Assembly (NCBI GenBank): GCA_030744725.1
Contig: JASLPZ010000016.1
Location: 1-39,030, forward strand
Source: ARS98 sp030744725
Lineage (GTDB): Bacteria; Planctomycetota; Planctomycetia; Pirellulales; Pirellulaceae
DNA: 39,030 nt
Reading direction: 5' to 3'
Of this stretch, positions 38,488 through 39,030 are shown one piece after another. Numbering within the stretch: position 1 is the stretch's first letter; each line of letters begins with the position of its first letter. Both the position numbers and the translations under genes were made by a program. The notes under the pieces were generated by a model. The model ran no database searches, was not told the origin of the DNA, and was given only the letters and a program-made list of their open reading frames with translations.

Positions 38488-39030
38488 CTAGATTTCCTCG
38501 TCGGCGGGCGGTTGTTCCAATTCCAGGATGACCTCCACCTGGCCCTCGTCTTCGAGGTCAGTTGCCTGGCTGCCATCGGGCGGGACGCTGGTTTCGTCAT
38601 CGGCCAAGCTACTCGCTGGACTTACCTTGTCGTATCCTAGTTTCTGCAGAACTTCCAGTATTTCACTGCACGTAGGGAACATGCGACCGTTGGCACGTTT
38701 GTAATCATCCATCGCCTGCATGAACTCGATTTCAGCATCCGAGTAGTCGCGTTCGCAGGTCGTCGGGTCGATCTGTCGCCGACGAGGCACCTTTCGTCGT
38801 ACTTCATCGCGACGGTCCTCGCCAACAGGCTCGCTTTTCGAGCGGCGTTCCGTGCTGTCGCGTCGGTCGCTCGGTGTGCGGCGATCGACTGTTATTTCTT
38901 CCTTGCTCGCTTTCACTGCTTTCGCTGCCGTGGTTGCTTTGGATGTCTTGGATGTCTTGGCCGTCTTAGCTGACCTGGCTGCTCTCGCCACCTTTGCTGA
39001 TTTTACTGATTTTACTGATTTTACTGATTT
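38488..39030 (-). CDS. Uncharacterised protein with Lys/Ser/Ala-rich N-terminus, 5' end beyond window
   Basis: I do not recognise this protein. The frame is open to the window edge, so the true start lies outside; a GTG at 38989-38991 is only the first start-like codon in view and has no clear reason to be used. The visible 180 codons begin with K-S-V repeats (KSVKSVKSVKSAK), then a stretch rich in Lys, Ala, Thr and Ser, then an Arg/Asp-rich part (DRRTPSDRRDSTERR and EDRRDEVRRKVPRRRQ). Next comes a compact part with CERDYSDAEIEFMQAMDDYK, FPTCSEILEVLQKLGY, and last an acidic tail. A basic, disordered N-terminus with a small helical domain suggests nucleic-acid binding, but this is only a guess. 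A terminator follows the stop. Confidence 0.6.
   Translation of the reverse strand, partial: KSVKSVKSVKSAKVARAARSAKTAKTSKTSKATTAAKAVKASKEEITVDRRTPSDRRDSTERRSKSEPVGEDRRDEVRRKVPRRRQIDPTTCERDYSDAEIEFMQAMDDYKRANGRMFPTCSEILEVLQKLGYDKVSPASSLADDETSVPPDGSQATDLEDEGQVEVILELEQPPADEEI
38992..39030. repeat. 9-bp in-frame tandem repeat at window edge
   Basis: The plus strand shows the 9-bp unit TTTTACTGA repeated about three times to the window end, plus a variant unit at 38992-39002. On the minus strand it encodes K-S-V repeats in frame with the downstream protein. A related 9-bp pattern (GGATGTCTT) occurs at 38941-38958. The repeat continues beyond the window, so its copy number is unknown. Confidence 0.75.

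Overview
The window looks like chromosomal DNA of a member of the Planctomycetota, most like the Pirellulales. The evidence is the gene content: a flagellar operon with planctomycete-style extra genes, very large secreted TPR proteins next to an ExbB/ExbD/ExbD set, an ECF sigma factor next to a membrane VWA protein, and several secreted or membrane proteins I cannot place in named families. This assignment is inference; there is no rRNA or other direct taxonomic marker here. I see no tRNA, rRNA, CRISPR array, insertion sequence or prophage gene.

Positions 1-13533 (minus strand) hold flagellar genes. In transcription order they are flgN-like, a histidine kinase, a sigma54-dependent response regulator, then flgB, flgC, fliE, fliF, fliG, fliH, fliI, fliJ, two tandem MotE-like membrane coiled-coil genes, fliK, flgD and the first 42 codons of flgE. 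Between regulator and flgB lie a near-consensus -24/-12 sigma54 promoter and, about 100 bp further upstream, two tandem CGGCA-N5-TGCCG palindromes that look like the regulator's enhancer sites. The kinase reading frame carries an in-frame TGA at codon 55, upstream of its catalytic core.

Positions 13605-22249 (minus strand) hold a membrane-anchored TPR protein, a predicted inactive alpha/beta hydrolase (nucleophile Ser and catalytic His both replaced), malate dehydrogenase, and two overlapping genes for membrane proteins that share three copies of an undescribed domain.

Positions 22250-31708 (plus strand) hold an ECF sigma factor and a membrane VWA protein whose N-terminus carries three short repeats (a candidate anti-sigma or sensor), then two secreted TPR proteins followed by ExbB and two ExbD proteins, which suggests a proton-driven envelope machine with periplasmic TPR partners.

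Positions 31906-39030 hold a XerC/D-type tyrosine recombinase, a PlsC-like acyltransferase, a membrane protein with a degenerate GGDEF domain, the conserved prmC-prfA-rpmE set (minus strand), and a 5'-truncated gene whose Lys/Ser-rich N-terminus is built from 9-bp in-frame repeats running off the window end.
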